Shown one piece after another: positions 1-10,776 of a stretch of 64,000 nucleotides of DNA; the stretch's first letter is position 1, and every line of letters starts with the position of its first letter. Source of the stretch: Apiotrichum sp. Y4204 (lineage: Eukaryota; Basidiomycota; Tremellomycetes; Trichosporonales; Trichosporonaceae); the NCBI GenBank assembly GCA_025531455.1, contig JAMYHL010000097.1:1-64000 (forward strand), written 5' to 3'. The notes under the pieces are model-generated. The model did no database searches. It saw only the letters and a list, made by a program, of their open reading frames with translations, and had not been told where the DNA came from. The translations under genes were made by a program, and so were the position numbers.

Positions 1-72
1 TGTGTACCATTTCTGAATGTTGTTGTTGTTTATCGGTGCAACACAAGACAGTGCCTGTCCCAGAAAGTGTCA

Positions 73-96
73 GTGATCGTGATCGTGATCGTGATC
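73..96. repeat. (GTGATC)4 simple repeat
   Basis: Four perfect copies of the hexamer GTGATC in tandem. No gene overlaps it. Confidence 0.9.
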
Positions 97-1385
97 TTGG
101 ACGTGTGGCTGACTGCGCGCAGTCAGCTGCCCATTCAGACGCCACAGATACCGCAGCCATGCCGGCCCGGTTGATACACGCTAGTTGCCAGCCGCCGCAG
201 TGCGATTCACAGGTTGTAACAGTAGTATGCATTGTTTGCGTATTGTGCGCTCGCTGTTGTATTCCCTCGCAGTGTCGTAAGCGGCGCCTCAGCGTGACGG
301 TTGGACCGAGACTGGGTGGGACTCGCACTAGTCTGGCTATCTCACGCGCGGCACGCCACATTGCGCACATTGCGAGTAACTCTACTTTGAATACTCTGAA
401 TACACGTTACGCGCGCCACGGCCAAACTGTATTTTATTATACGCGCAAGAGACGAGCAAGGCGAGCGAGCGCCGAGCCGAGCCCAGCGCACAAGACGCGC
501 CTCCACATGCTCATGCGATCAGGCGGTCGGAGTGACACATGGCGTGAAATGCATGCTTGTACTCGTCAACACTTGCCTAAAACACCGTCCGTGCCGCGTG
601 CTATCGGTCGGGGCTCGGCCCCATGCCCGGCCCCATCGTGTAGTCTCTGCCGTTCGTTTCGAGGTGTATCATGACTGGCCCAGGGCAAGCAACACGAGGT
701 GACCCTGGTACTGATGGTCATGGCGTTGTTTCCCTCCATGCCCAGGTCCAGGACACCTCGGCATGTGGACGGGCTGTACACAATGAGTACTCAGGTGATC
801 AGGTGAGTACAGGGCGGTCACATTCCGGGGCATCCATTCCAAACGCGTTTTGCGACATTTCTGCAAGGACCGAGGGGCGAGTGCTCAGCACGGCGCGTTA
901 ACCCTGCGGGATGCCGTCTCCTCCGAACCTCCGGTCATCCACGCCAGCCCTGTTTGGCCCGACTCGGGGAGCCACCACACGCCCCATTCCATTCATCCCT
1001 CGCGATCCCTCGTCTTCCCCGCCACATACGCCATGCATGCTTTGATCTTTGATCACCGTACCATATTTGGACAGTTGATGGCCCCGACTAAGGTTGGTAC
1101 CGACGTGGCGTCGACTCAAGTTCATCCGGGCCGGTGCGGCCCTGCCGGTGCGGCCTCCCGGTGTGGGGTGCGGCGCTCCGCTCGATATGATCGATATCAG
1201 ATTCCAGAGCCATCCGGTGTTCGTGAACAATTCGGCGGCAAGGAGCCACAGCCAGCATCCAGCCACGTCGCAGTAACCCACAAAGACGGTCTTTCTGTAA
1301 CGCAGCCGCCACCTATTCAATCTGTCTGGTACCTGCGGCCATTTGACATCCGCCGGGAGCGCACGGACCTGCTCCACTCCCATGT

Positions 1386-1427
1386 TCAAGCGTTCAGGAT
1401 ACCAGGTCAAGCGTTCAGGATACCAGG
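1386..1427. repeat. 21-bp tandem duplication, two copies
   Basis: Two identical adjacent 21-bp units, at 1386-1406 and 1407-1427, each ending in GATACCAGG. It lies in sequence with no supported gene. Confidence 0.85.
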
Positions 1428-2105
1428 AATACGCTCCACTAGTCGATTTCTCGTAGGCTGGTGGAACGTGTTGAAACACAAGGCGTGAGACACAAAAGAA
1501 CAAGGTTGCCAGTGCGGAGAGGGGGCAGCAGGGTGACTGGCGCGTGCTGATGGGATAACAATAGTGGTCTCGGTCGGTGTCTCATGATGTCGCACCAGGT
1601 GTTAAAAGGGCGCGCTCCGAGCCTGTAGGAAGCCGAGATGCTGGATCTCCTCGTTAGGGTGGAAAAACACGTCCGAAACGGGGAGCGACAACCATGAATA
1701 GGTGCACAGGGTTTGCGGAGGTACGTGAGGATCAATTCCCCGCGGCTCTGGAGGCCATGACTGCCCAAGGAGGGATGGAGGCCTGGTCTAGGGGCACGCG
1801 CCGAGGGTCGAACATTGCAATGAACTGCGGCGCGTCAGTATTGGATTGGGACCGCGTATGCACTGCGGGAAATGTGGGTGGGTGGAGGGTGGAGTAAAGG
1901 TCTGTCCGCTCTGATAGGAACAAGAATGGAGATTGGGATCAAGCTCTGAACAGTGTTGTCCGCAACTCGAGGTAGCCGCCCTCGCAAGCACCGATGCCGA
2001 TGTCTCCCGCCAAGATACCCCACACAAAATGACTCGACAATCTCCGCCAGCCAGGTCCTATCTCGCCTCCGGTGAGACCGATAAGGCCTGCTCACTCCCC
2101 CCAGC

Positions 2106-2872
2106 TCACTCCGCTATACCATCATCTTGAGATGCACTCACTTCGCGTCCTGCATTACCAACACCACCACCTTCGCTCCCGCCCGCCCCGGCAAACATGT
2201 CTCCCTCGGCGTAGACGGCGGTGAGGGCCCAGCGCTGGAAGCAGCGCACAAGCGCACACATGAGGGTCACGGCCGCCTTGCCCGTGTCGTCATGCACCAG
2301 CAGCGGGTGGTTGCGCGTGTCGAGAATCACGGCCAGGGCCTCGTTGAGCCGTGCGCGGCCAGACGGAGTAAAGAGCAACTTGTTGTTAGAGAACGGACGT
2401 GCGACTTAGCAGTTCATGAATAGCAGCCCACGCACCTCCTCATCGCTCAGGTCAAACTGATACAGCTTGAGGCCATTCTGCTCGACAAAATCCGCTCCGT
2501 CGCGGCGGTACTCGTCCGTCGTCTCGACATACCTGGGGGTTAGTTTCGAGATACAATCTATTGCCTGCGCACGCGTGCTTGAGGGCATCAAGACATCAGC
2601 ACGATAGAACGGCAACTGGGACCGCGGGTACATTACACCTGCACCCAAACCTCACTATCTCCAATCTCCTAACCACCTGAGCTTCCCCTCGCCACTCACA
2701 CCACAGTTTTGAGCCCCAGGCGCGCGAGGAAGCCAAAGTTTTTGCGGTTTGGATGGCCGGAGCGGTACACCCCCGGCGCGACGAGCGCAAAGCTGATGGG
2801 CGGGACAAGGAGCGGCGGCGGCGTCAGGCTCGTGACTGCTGTTGGCCGGAGAGAGAGGGGGAGAGCCGCCAT
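2106..2872 (-). CDS. Oca/Siw14-type tyrosine phosphatase-like protein, catalytically degenerate
   Basis: Three exons (2872-2700, 2532-2436, 2378-2106) give about 180 residues. The start is the ATG at 2872. The hallmark N-terminal block (APGVYRSGHP, then NFGFLARLGLKTV) and the continuation YVETTDEYRRDG...GLKLYQF are diagnostic of the Siw14/Oca1 family, atypical dual-specificity phosphatases that act on inositol pyrophosphates or in cell-cycle arrest. The family active site is HCxxGxxR. Here the equivalent is HDDTGKAA at about residues 119-126, so the catalytic Cys is Asp and the Arg is Ala. Some yeast Oca proteins (Oca4, Oca6) are also known to be non-canonical, so this is probably a structural partner in an Oca complex rather than an enzyme. 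The 3' end is uncertain: a good GTGAGT donor sits near 2140, and a further exon in 1.8-2.1 kb is possible, but no frame-compatible acceptor was convincing. Confidence 0.82.
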
Positions 2873-3080
2873 TGAGGGCAAAGAAGTGCGGGTGTTGTGG
2901 TGAATGGGTAGATGGATGGGAAGAAGCAAGACAAACGTTCAAGTTGCCAGAATTCGCAAACGTCAATGACCACATCCTGCAGATATCACGTGATCTAATC
3001 CTCACCATACCATAACACACCGTAGGCAACAGAACGCAGCTCCCAACAAATGACAACAGTACAGTATGCATGCATGTACA

Positions 3081-5430
3081 CTAGTCGAGGTCAATCATGT
3101 CATCCTGCTTGCGCGACTTTTCCTTCTGTGCCGAAAGTGGAATGACGACGTTGGAACGCCTCATGGGGGCGGCCAGGCGCCCAAGCTTGAGTGGCCGGTT
3201 GTTCGCCTCCTTGAGGGATGAGGCCGCGACTTTCTATTCTTGTTAGCACAAGCCCATCTAACAAGACCCACCTTCTTGTCTGCATCCTCGTCCTGTGCGC
3301 CCGTCGGATCAAAGCCGATGAGCTTGACCGCCGCGGCATGAAAGACGCGCTTCCGCTCCTTCAGCGTAGTCACCTTTGTGGCCGGTCCGTGGCCGAGCGC
3401 AGCAAGGTACTCTGCGCCGACGCTGCCATCGTCGCTACGCTCGAACAGCTTGGAGAGCGCAGCCTCCGTCTCCGCCTCCTCCATCTTGCGCTTCCGCCGC
3501 TGCGCCTGTGACCGACCGATGCGTTCGGCGAGGTGCGAGTCGCCAAAGGAAGCCTTGGCGTCCGAGTCGTCCGTGCGCGCGATTCCGGAGCCGACAATGT
3601 ACGTCGCCCCACCCCCGCCATTCCCCGAACCTCGGGGCGCAGCACGCGGTGCACCCGACGGAAGAAGACCGCGCTTCAATCGCGGGTTGTACGTGTCAAA
3701 GTCGCCGCTGGGAGTTCCGCCGCCACCGCCAGACGAGTTCCCGAATCGTCGGCTCTTGGGTCGTTCTTGAAGCTCAAACGACGTTGTCGCTGATGCAAGC
3801 TCCGCACGAGAGGAGCGGCCGCGCTTCACGGCCGCGTGCACGTGATACTCGCACACGCTGCTCAGGCGGGTGTCCACCCATGTCCGGCAGCGGTTTCCGT
3901 CGCGTTGCAACGCGCTACAGCGACCGAGGTCCATCGCTTGCCCGATGAGCTGAATAGAGTCACCCGACTGGGGATTGAGTGCGAGGGGCAGAGTTAGTGG
4001 ATGTGGGGAGCCCCCGGACTTATGGTCAGCATAGTTTTATAGATAAACCCACCTTGAGAGGACGGAGGACTTTGGGGTTGAGGATGGCAATCACGCTGCC
4101 GACACCGAGGTTGCACCATCGCTCGTACGCGCCTCCCGAGCCACCGCGGTAATCCCTCTTTGTCCCTCCCTCTCCGTCGTCCATGCGCACAATCGAGTCG
4201 GACTCGAAAAGGAGCAGGTGCAGCAACGCGTCTCCAGCGACCGACGAGCCGCTTCCGAGTGTCTTACTCCGCGGTGGAAGAGCGACAAGCTTGAGATTGA
4301 TATATTTCTTGGGCCGGCGTTTTCGTTTGTGCTCCTCTTTCCCCTTATTCTTCGCCTTCGCGAGCTTACTCGTATTCTTACCCTCCTTCTCCTTCTCCTT
4401 CCCCTTGTTCTTCTCGCTGTCTTCCCCCTCCTCGTCCTCATCCTCCTCGTCTTCGCTCACATACTCGCGCGTCCCGCTGACGCGCACGTCGCTCCGCTCT
4501 GCAACGACTGCGATGGTGACCCAGTCACCATCAACGGGAATATCGTACGTCGCACCGTCGCGCGACAGCCGCGCAACAGAGTAGATCTGTTGTGGGCGCA
4601 GGTGATACCGTCCATACAGGTGGTCCTGGAGGTCGGCGTGCGGTAGGTCTCGTTTCCTGCGAAGAAGTCAGTCCCGTATTTTCGAACTTCTGGAAGCACT
4701 CACGAAAGACGGATACCAGAATTGGGCTCAAGGTTGCGCCACACGTCCTCGCCCTCGGGATCCAGGCCGAACTCTCCAGGGCCGAGCTTGAGGTCGTCGA
4801 GCACAGTCAGGTCGCCGTCGCGTTCCGTCCCGTCGCGCACAATCTCCAGCTCGTCGTCGTCCACAGCCTTCTCCTTGCCCTTCCTGCTCGGAGCCGCGGT
4901 CTTGCTTGATCCAGCGGCCGACGCAGAGGTCGAGGTCGATGCTGCCGGCGAATCCTTGATTGCAGGACGCTCAGAAGCCGTCCGCTCCCCGAAGCCACTA
5001 CTCCGCTTGAGCGTCGGTAGCTCCTGGCGAACCTTGGGCTGCGACCGGCGAAGTGCGAGGTTGGCAGCAAGGGTCGATGCGCGCGCAGGCTGTACGCTGA
5101 ACGCGGGCTGGGCCTGCGCCTTCGGTTTCTCGCTAGAGGGTCGGCGGAGCAGCGCCTTTGCGGACGTGAAGGCCGGGCGGAGGGCGGGTGGTTTCGGTGG
5201 CGAGGGCGGCGGGGCTGCCGTCAGTCACGCACACTACAATGCGCCAAAGCTAGGTGACCGATAGGTAGCTCACCCTCTAGAACGCGCTTCTTCGTCGGCG
5301 TCACGTCAACGAGCACATTCTCCTTCTCACGCGCCGTGCGCCGTGCCTTATCTTCGGCGGCGGCGATGCGGGCCGCTTTGAGTGCCTGAAGCGCGGCGAT
5401 CTGCGCGTCAAGGTCGTCCGTGTCCGCCAT
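3081..5430 (-). CDS. MCM10: DNA replication factor Mcm10
   Basis: Five exons (5430-5274, 5214-4704, 4656-4053, 3967-3272, 3233-3081) join in frame to about 706 residues. Mcm10 loads and stabilises the CMG helicase and polymerase alpha at replication forks. The N-terminus is a short coiled segment (MADTDDLDAQ) followed by a disordered Pro/Ser/Ala-rich linker. The OB-fold domain begins near YGRYHLRPQQIYSVARLSRDG and is interrupted by an acidic plus Lys-rich low-complexity insert (Glu/Asp run, then KEKEKE). It resumes at WCNLGVGSVIAILNPKVLRPLK. The Mcm10-type zinc finger follows, with Cys441, Cys451, Cys463 and His466. The C-terminal tail is basic and ends in DDMIDLD. The introns are 38-85 nt with GT-AG ends. 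The highly charged insert within the OB fold is longer than I would expect. The neighbours are unrelated in function. Confidence 0.93.
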
Positions 5431-5836
5431 CGTGCGGAAGAAGGGATGATGTGAAAGAGAGAGAGCTGTGTAATGTGGAGTTGTGGTGTTGACGCGTCTG
5501 GATTTTTGGTGGTGGCCTGGTGGCGGCCGGCGGAAGGATATTGAACACGCGTGCAGCGCGCGACGCGTCCGCACCAACCCTTAACCCTTTTTGCCTTTGA
5601 CCTTTTCTTTTCTTCTTGATTCCAGACGCGCCCCCCAAGATTTGTCTAATTGTGGCACTTGCATGTGTGGCACTTGCAGCATGCTTTCCTGGCCGGACGT
5701 TGACAACATTCAAGCCGCATTCGGAAGCCGGCACACCACAGACAAAGTACAGCGTCTCATCAAGGCATACACAGTATGAATCTCAGTCCATATTCAACAA
5801 CAAAGAGGCTCATCTATTCACATACAGACTGGCATT
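5431..5836. other. Intergenic region upstream of MCM10
   Basis: This lies between the MCM10 start and the stop of the next minus-strand gene, so it should hold the MCM10 promoter and 5' leader and the 3' end of the upstream gene. The leader side carries a CT/GA-rich tract (about 5450-5470). No other gene is seen. Confidence 0.55.
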
Positions 5837-8315
5837 CTACATCGGCATGGGACTCTTCCCATCCGTACCAGCCCGGCTCTGCGCGCGCCGCGTGCGCTTT
5901 GAAGGGCCATCACTTGGAGTTCGCGTATTCTTGGAAGCTGTACTCCCCGAAGTTTTGGTTCGAGTAGCCGGCTTGCGTTTTCGTTTCCCGTCCAGCAAAG
6001 GAGACTCGGGCGTCTCGTCGAGGTCCATCCGGTCGTCCTGGTCCACTTTGTCCATCTTGTCCATCTTGTCCATCTTGTCCTGCTTTTCTTTCACCTTGGC
6101 CGCCTCCTCCTTCGTTTTATCCTTCTTCCTTTCTTTTTCCTTCTCCTTGCTAATTTCCTTATCCTTCGAGTCTTTTCCTTTTTTGGTCCTCGCTTTTGCC
6201 TTTCCCTTTCCCGTATCATCTCTGTCCACCGCGTCAAGGAGGCCGTCCGCTACGCCATTTGGCTCAGCCTCGGAAAAGCTGATGTCCATCGCCGAAGTAT
6301 CTCCGTTAGGCCGCAGGGGACCATCTCCGTTCGGAAACCGAACAACGAGCGAGATCTAGGGTCAGGCCCTATTCGTCGATTAGTCACTCACGTGAACGTC
6401 TCGGGCGCCTCCGTGATCGATATCGGCCTGCATCACCCCGTCGTGCAAATACCCGTAGTTCCTAAGGTCAGCACAAAAGAGGCCAAAATACTTACGTGAA
6501 CCCCGAGCGGGACGCTCCAAGCTGGGTGGGGCGAAGGTTGAAGCTCTGATCACCAATAGTCACCAGAAGCGCCTTGTCAGCCGCAAGGAACGCCTCCTGA
6601 TCCTCGAAGACGGACTTTGGTGAGGTGTGGGCGGGGCCCCCAGGAGTTGGTGCACGGTCCATTAAGTTGACCCGCGCAGCATCGAGCAACCGGTTGTGAT
6701 CGTAAACGAGCGGAGGGGCGAGGGGGGAAGACGGGCTCCTGGCACGGTCGACGTCGGGTGTGGGAGCTGTGAGGGGGACCGCATCGGGCGCTTGCTCTAC
6801 GGGAGAGGCTGATGTCGGCGTGGGCATCCCCATGGCGGGAACAGAGGGAACTACGGGAGGAGCAGCTGAAGTGAAGATCTGCCGGGGGGCAGGAGGGTGG
6901 TTGGGGATGCCGCCTGCCACGCCCAGAGCTGCCTGTTGAAGCGCCCGATAGTTTGAGGGTATCAATGACCGAGGCGCTTGGGAATGGGTAGTCTGTTGAA
7001 ATGTCTGATAAGTGGACTCTGCTTGAGGGCTGACACACTGTGCTGCGGCTGCAGACTGGCTTTGGCTCGTTGCCTGAGCCTGGGCGTGGGCCTGCACTTG
7101 CGCCTGTACTTGGGCTTGCACTTGTGCCTGCACCTGCGCCTGCCGCTGTGCTTGCAAGGCGAGTGCTTGCATCCGGAGTTGCTGTTGAGCTGCCTGGCTG
7201 TACGCGATCTGGACTGCCCTCACGAAGCGCTCGGCCTGGTCGGGGGTTAACCCAGGGGGCACGCTGATCTGGCCTCCGGACGTGATCACGACGTTGTACA
7301 TTGCCGTCGCGCCGTCAACTGTCTGAAATGGGATGCGGAGAAAGACGTGGGATCCCAGCTGGTTGTACGCCTGCGGACTTGGGGCCGATACGTGGAGAGC
7401 TTGGATGGGTGCGGCGACGGCTGTTGTCACGGTGTGAGGTGCAGGCGAAGTGCCACTGACATACGGCGTTTGGGGCGTCGTTGGTCCGTTAGCTCGGCCC
7501 ATCCCGGCATGATACGAGTACTGGGCGGAGGAGACGGATGGAATAACAGGCGTCGGCTCTGGGGAGCCACGAAAACCGAGTTGCGCGAGTGGGGGACTGG
7601 CCATTGCGGCGCTGCCGGAAGGGTTGCCCGTAGTTTCCATCTCGTTGAACTGGCCGTACAAACGGCTGAGGAGGGACTGCGGGCTCTGGGCCTGATACAC
7701 CGGTCGAGGCTGATGAAGTCCGTTGTGTGAATGCTGGTGGTGTCCGCTCTCCCCGGAGTGTCCTGCGTGACTGCCGTTCCCTAAGTGTCCCAGCTGTTCA
7801 TCATGACCGCCGCTGCTGATTCCAAGCCCCGCGAGCCTTGCAGAACCGAGGGAAAATCCCGGCAGTTGGCTGAATGCCTCCTGTGCTGTCTGATACCCTA
7901 TCCCATACTGACTTGTGGTCGACTGTTGATATTGAAGCGGCAGCTGTATGTTGTGAGGATAGACGGTCCCTCCCGGCGGGGAGTCGCTCCGATGTGATGG
8001 GCCGAACGGCGGCGACATTCCTTGGGTCGTAAACGGATTGAAGGCAGAGATGTCAAAGTACGGCGGCGTAAGAGCTGTGGTTGGCGCGTCGGTGTGCAGG
8101 AGTGAGGGGAGGCCGGGGGTTGGACTGGTCGCTGTCGAGGGGCGGGTGGTATCCTGTGGAGGAAGAGGGGAAAGAGAATGGTAGGTTGAGGTTGGCTGAT
8201 CCACTACCACTACGAGGGGCGGGAGGGTCAGCGGCGGTGGTGGTGAGTTTGTGCGCCGCTGATGGATGGTGAAGGGATGGCGGGAGTTGTCGCCGTGGGC
8301 TGTGGGGAGGTCCAT
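5837..8315 (-). CDS. Low-complexity conserved-type protein of unknown function, about 802 residues
   Basis: Three exons (8315-6496, 6461-6392, 6355-5837) join in frame; the two introns are only 34 and 36 nt. I do not recognise the protein. The first ~350 residues are Ser/Pro/His/Gln-rich and probably disordered. A more ordered stretch around the middle (VFLRIPFQTVDGATAMYNVV, then a GLTPDQAERFVRAVQ helix) runs into an Ala/Gln/Val repeat. A second ordered block spans the two splice sites, from FEDQEAFLAADKALLVTIGD through NLRPTQLGASRSGF and NYGYLHDGVMQADIDHGG to LVVRFPNGDGPLR. The C-terminus is Lys/Glu-rich, includes a KMDKMDKMDK repeat, and ends in basic, NLS-like sequence (KRKRK, KRTRR). A nuclear, perhaps transcription-related, role would fit the composition, but this is inference. 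Confidence 0.8.
6042..6080. repeat. 9-nt coding repeat (Lys-Met-Asp)
   Basis: Tandem copies of a 9-nt unit (TTGTCCATC as read on the plus strand) encode the repeated DKM tripeptide in the C-terminal region of the 802-residue protein on the minus strand. Confidence 0.85.
7075..7160. repeat. Degenerate 6-nt coding repeat (Gln-Val / Gln-Ala)
   Basis: Degenerate repeats of alternating Gln and Val or Ala codons on the minus strand encode a QAQVQAQVQ stretch in the 802-residue protein. It is a likely site of length polymorphism. Confidence 0.8.
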
Positions 8316-9866
8316 TGAGGTGTGGTCAGGGGAGAGAACAGAGGGGCGAGAGGTGAAAGGAGATAGAGGACGAGAAATGGAGACACACCCAGTCTGATAG
8401 CGTTAAGCGTTTGATGGTACACAAGGCAAGGGGGGTGGTGGGTGATGGCCGCGCGTGACTCGACGCTGGCCGACCTGGGAACGAGAGAGAGAGTGGGGCG
8501 ACGAGGTAGGAGGAGGGGAATGGGGCTGATGAGGATGAGGATGGGGATGGGTGTGTTGTGTTGTGTGTCGTGACCACCGAGGCCACAAGTTTAGCAATAG
8601 TACAGCGTCGAGTGTCTGTGTGTGTTGGTGTGTTGGGTGCTGGCGACGCCCTCTGATCCTCTTGATCCTCTTGATCCTCTTGATCCTCCCCTTCCTAACT
8701 AGTCTTGCGCTCTTGTCCCGTCCGACAGAGCAGGATTAAAGACGGAGAAAGTGATGATCTCTTGATGTCTAATGAGCGATAGCCCAGCCACCGTGCTTCG
8801 CGTCACACCAACCTCCTCTAGTGCAGAGTGGCACAGCGAGCGGGGGATCCGCCTCGAGGCCCGGCACCCGCAGGACTGGTCTCAGGGCGACGCAGGAATA
8901 GAGACCATGAAGGACAACGACTTGGTCTCCAGTAGGCCAGGAGGAGAGTAGCGCGCAGAAGTGTGAGCTTGAGAAGCAACACAGATTTCACTGAATCACT
9001 GATAGACCGGAAATGTGGGTTTTCTGTCGTCGGAGGTTGGGTTGCGCGGTGACTGACCAACTTGGAGGGAATAAAAGTTGTGTTGCTGGCCTTGCCGGCC
9101 TTGTTGGCATCCTGATACTTGATATTTTAGAATGCAGGAGATGCCATGGGAAGCCCGCTGCTCGCACCAGCACCTCCCACCGACATTGTGAACAGTCCGC
9201 TGTAGAGGATCAGCGGACACAGAAAAGAGACACGAGCTCGTAAAGCGCAAGCTGAGATTACTCGCCCCATAGGTGAGGTCCGCCACACCGTCATGAGCAC
9301 CGTGCACTTCATGGACTCCTGGCCGTCAATCATGTCTGACTGATCTGACCGCCGGGGGCCGGTCGAGGCGGTGTCGATCGCCACGCGCTGGAATTCACGA
9401 GTTTAACATTGGGACAGGATACTTTGTTCCTGTGAGCGCGTCCGACGTGTCCGGGAGTGCGGGGCTCTCGAGGGTTCCTGTGTCATGACCTTGCGGGGTA
9501 TCTCTCGCTTTCCGGAATCCTGGGTGTGCAGCTGTGCAGAGGCTGTTTCCGGTTGGAGGCACGGACCAAGATCATGTCAAAGGTGGTATCTGAGAAGGAC
9601 GTGCAAGACTATCAGATGTCGCTCTCGTAATAGGCAGCAAGGCGCAAACTTCAGTCCTACGACAATACATCGCATCACACACAAGCGAACGAATTACGAC
9701 GTAAAAAAGACACACTATGAATGGGGGACGTAGGTCCAAAGGACGGACCGATGGAATGGCAGAACATGGGAGACGGAAAGGGTATCTAATCGTTGTGTCG
9801 TGAGGCGAACAAGAGGCACAAGTTGCAAAGACAGCTCATCGGTGACATAGAAAGCACGCTGCAACC
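8316..9866. other. 1.5-kb intergenic region
   Basis: The left part should contain the promoter and leader of the 802-residue gene; it is GA-rich on the plus strand up to about 8550. A four-copy 9-nt repeat lies at 8654-8689. Short minus-strand frames at 9.1-9.4 kb could in principle form a small two-exon gene but have no recognisable product, so none is called. The rest holds nothing I can support. Confidence 0.5.
8654..8689. repeat. 4 x 9-bp tandem repeat
   Basis: Four near-perfect copies of TGATCCTCT in tandem, in the region upstream of the minus-strand 802-residue gene. Confidence 0.85.
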
Positions 9867-10776
9867 CTACTCGGCAGCCGTGGTGCGGCGCTTCTTGGTC
9901 GTCTTCTTTGTCTTCTTGTCGTCGGCGTCCGAGGTGTCGTTGGCAGCGCCGTTGGCCTCGGCCTTGTCGCCGCTGTGGTCCTCGTCCGTCTCGCCGGCGT
10001 CGTCCTTGGCAGCGGCCTTCTTGCGCTTCGGCGCCGCCTTCTTCTCGGTGGCCTTGGCCTTGGACTCCTTGTCTTTCTTCGGCTCCGCGTCCTTCTTGGC
10101 CGCGGCCTTCTTGGGCTTTGTCTTGGGCTTGTCCGAGTCGACTTCCGCGTCCGACTCTTTGTCGCCCTTCTCGCCGTCCTTGTCCGTCTCTTTGCTGCCC
10201 TTGACGGTAATATTGACGGTAATCTACTATCAGTTACGCCTCACGCTCAGAACATACAACAACGCTGTCCTCGCCAATCGTTTCGTGTTTGGTGACATGC
10301 CATCCGAGCGAGCTGCCATCAGCAACAAATGCTAAATCCACACTCACCCAGTCGACATAGCCTTGGGTTCCGCGGTCATCTCGACGCCGTTGATAGTGAC
10401 GGGCAGGGGGGTGCGCGTCGCGAGGAACTCGTCTTTGCCAGGCACCTCCTTCTTCTTCTTGGGCTCCTTGGGCTCTTTCTCCTTGGCGGCGGCCTTCTTG
10501 GGAGCCGCCTTCTCCTTCTTCTCGCCATTCTTCGCCGCAGTCTTGGCCTTTGTGCCCTTCTCTGAGGGCGGCTTGACCTCAGTGTCGGATGCAGCGGCCG
10601 CGCCGCGGGGTACGCGCTTGCGCTTCGCGGGTTCCGTCTGCGAGACGGGCTGAGGGAGTCAGTCACCGGAATCAGTGTGTTTGTTTGTCAGACAGGGGGT
10701 TATACATGCGATTCACGCAAGATAAGCAACTGCACGGATCTAGTCGTGTACGTACCTCCTTGACTGTGCGTGCCAT
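9867..10776 (-). CDS. Lys-rich protein with a small central conserved-looking module, 240 residues
   Basis: Four exons (10776-10756, 10637-10348, 10312-10258, 10223-9867) sum to 723 nt in one frame. The first coding exon is only 21 nt (MARTVKE), and the third is 55 nt between introns of 35 and 34 nt. The N-terminal third is a Lys/Ala/Glu/Pro-rich tail like linker histones or nucleolar proteins (KKAAAKEKEPKEPKKKK). The centre is a compact beta-type stretch: RTPLPVTINGVEM, AEPKAMSTG, SLGWH, VTVNITVKGSK-like. The C-terminal third alternates acidic (SDAEVDSD) and basic (KKTKKTTKKRR) blocks and ends TTAAE. I do not know the family. The charge pattern suggests a nuclear chromatin- or RNA-associated protein. 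The splicing of the central part is my reconstruction, chosen because it is the one combination that keeps the frame open. Confidence 0.75.

Larger units (their letters stand above)
1..2105. other. Gene-free stretch at window edge
   Basis: Open frames of up to about 210 codons exist on both strands here, but they overlap each other, have Arg/Ser/His-rich shadow-like composition and show no recognisable domain or plausible exon structure. I see no supported gene. The stretch holds a 4-copy GTGATC repeat near its left end and a 21-bp tandem duplication near 1.4 kb. It may contain the 3' region of the Oca-like gene that follows on the minus strand. Confidence 0.5.

Noticed and set aside
36..674. 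212-codon plus-strand frame at the window start
   Set aside because: Repeat-derived start, Cys/Arg/Ser-rich shadow composition and no domain.
850..1503. Overlapping frames of 200-212 codons on both strands
   Set aside because: They occupy the same bases in opposite directions and neither has any recognisable motif.
9127..9384. Possible small two-exon minus-strand gene ending SSGLPMASPAF
   Set aside because: No ATG at the frame start, unclear splicing and no recognisable product.
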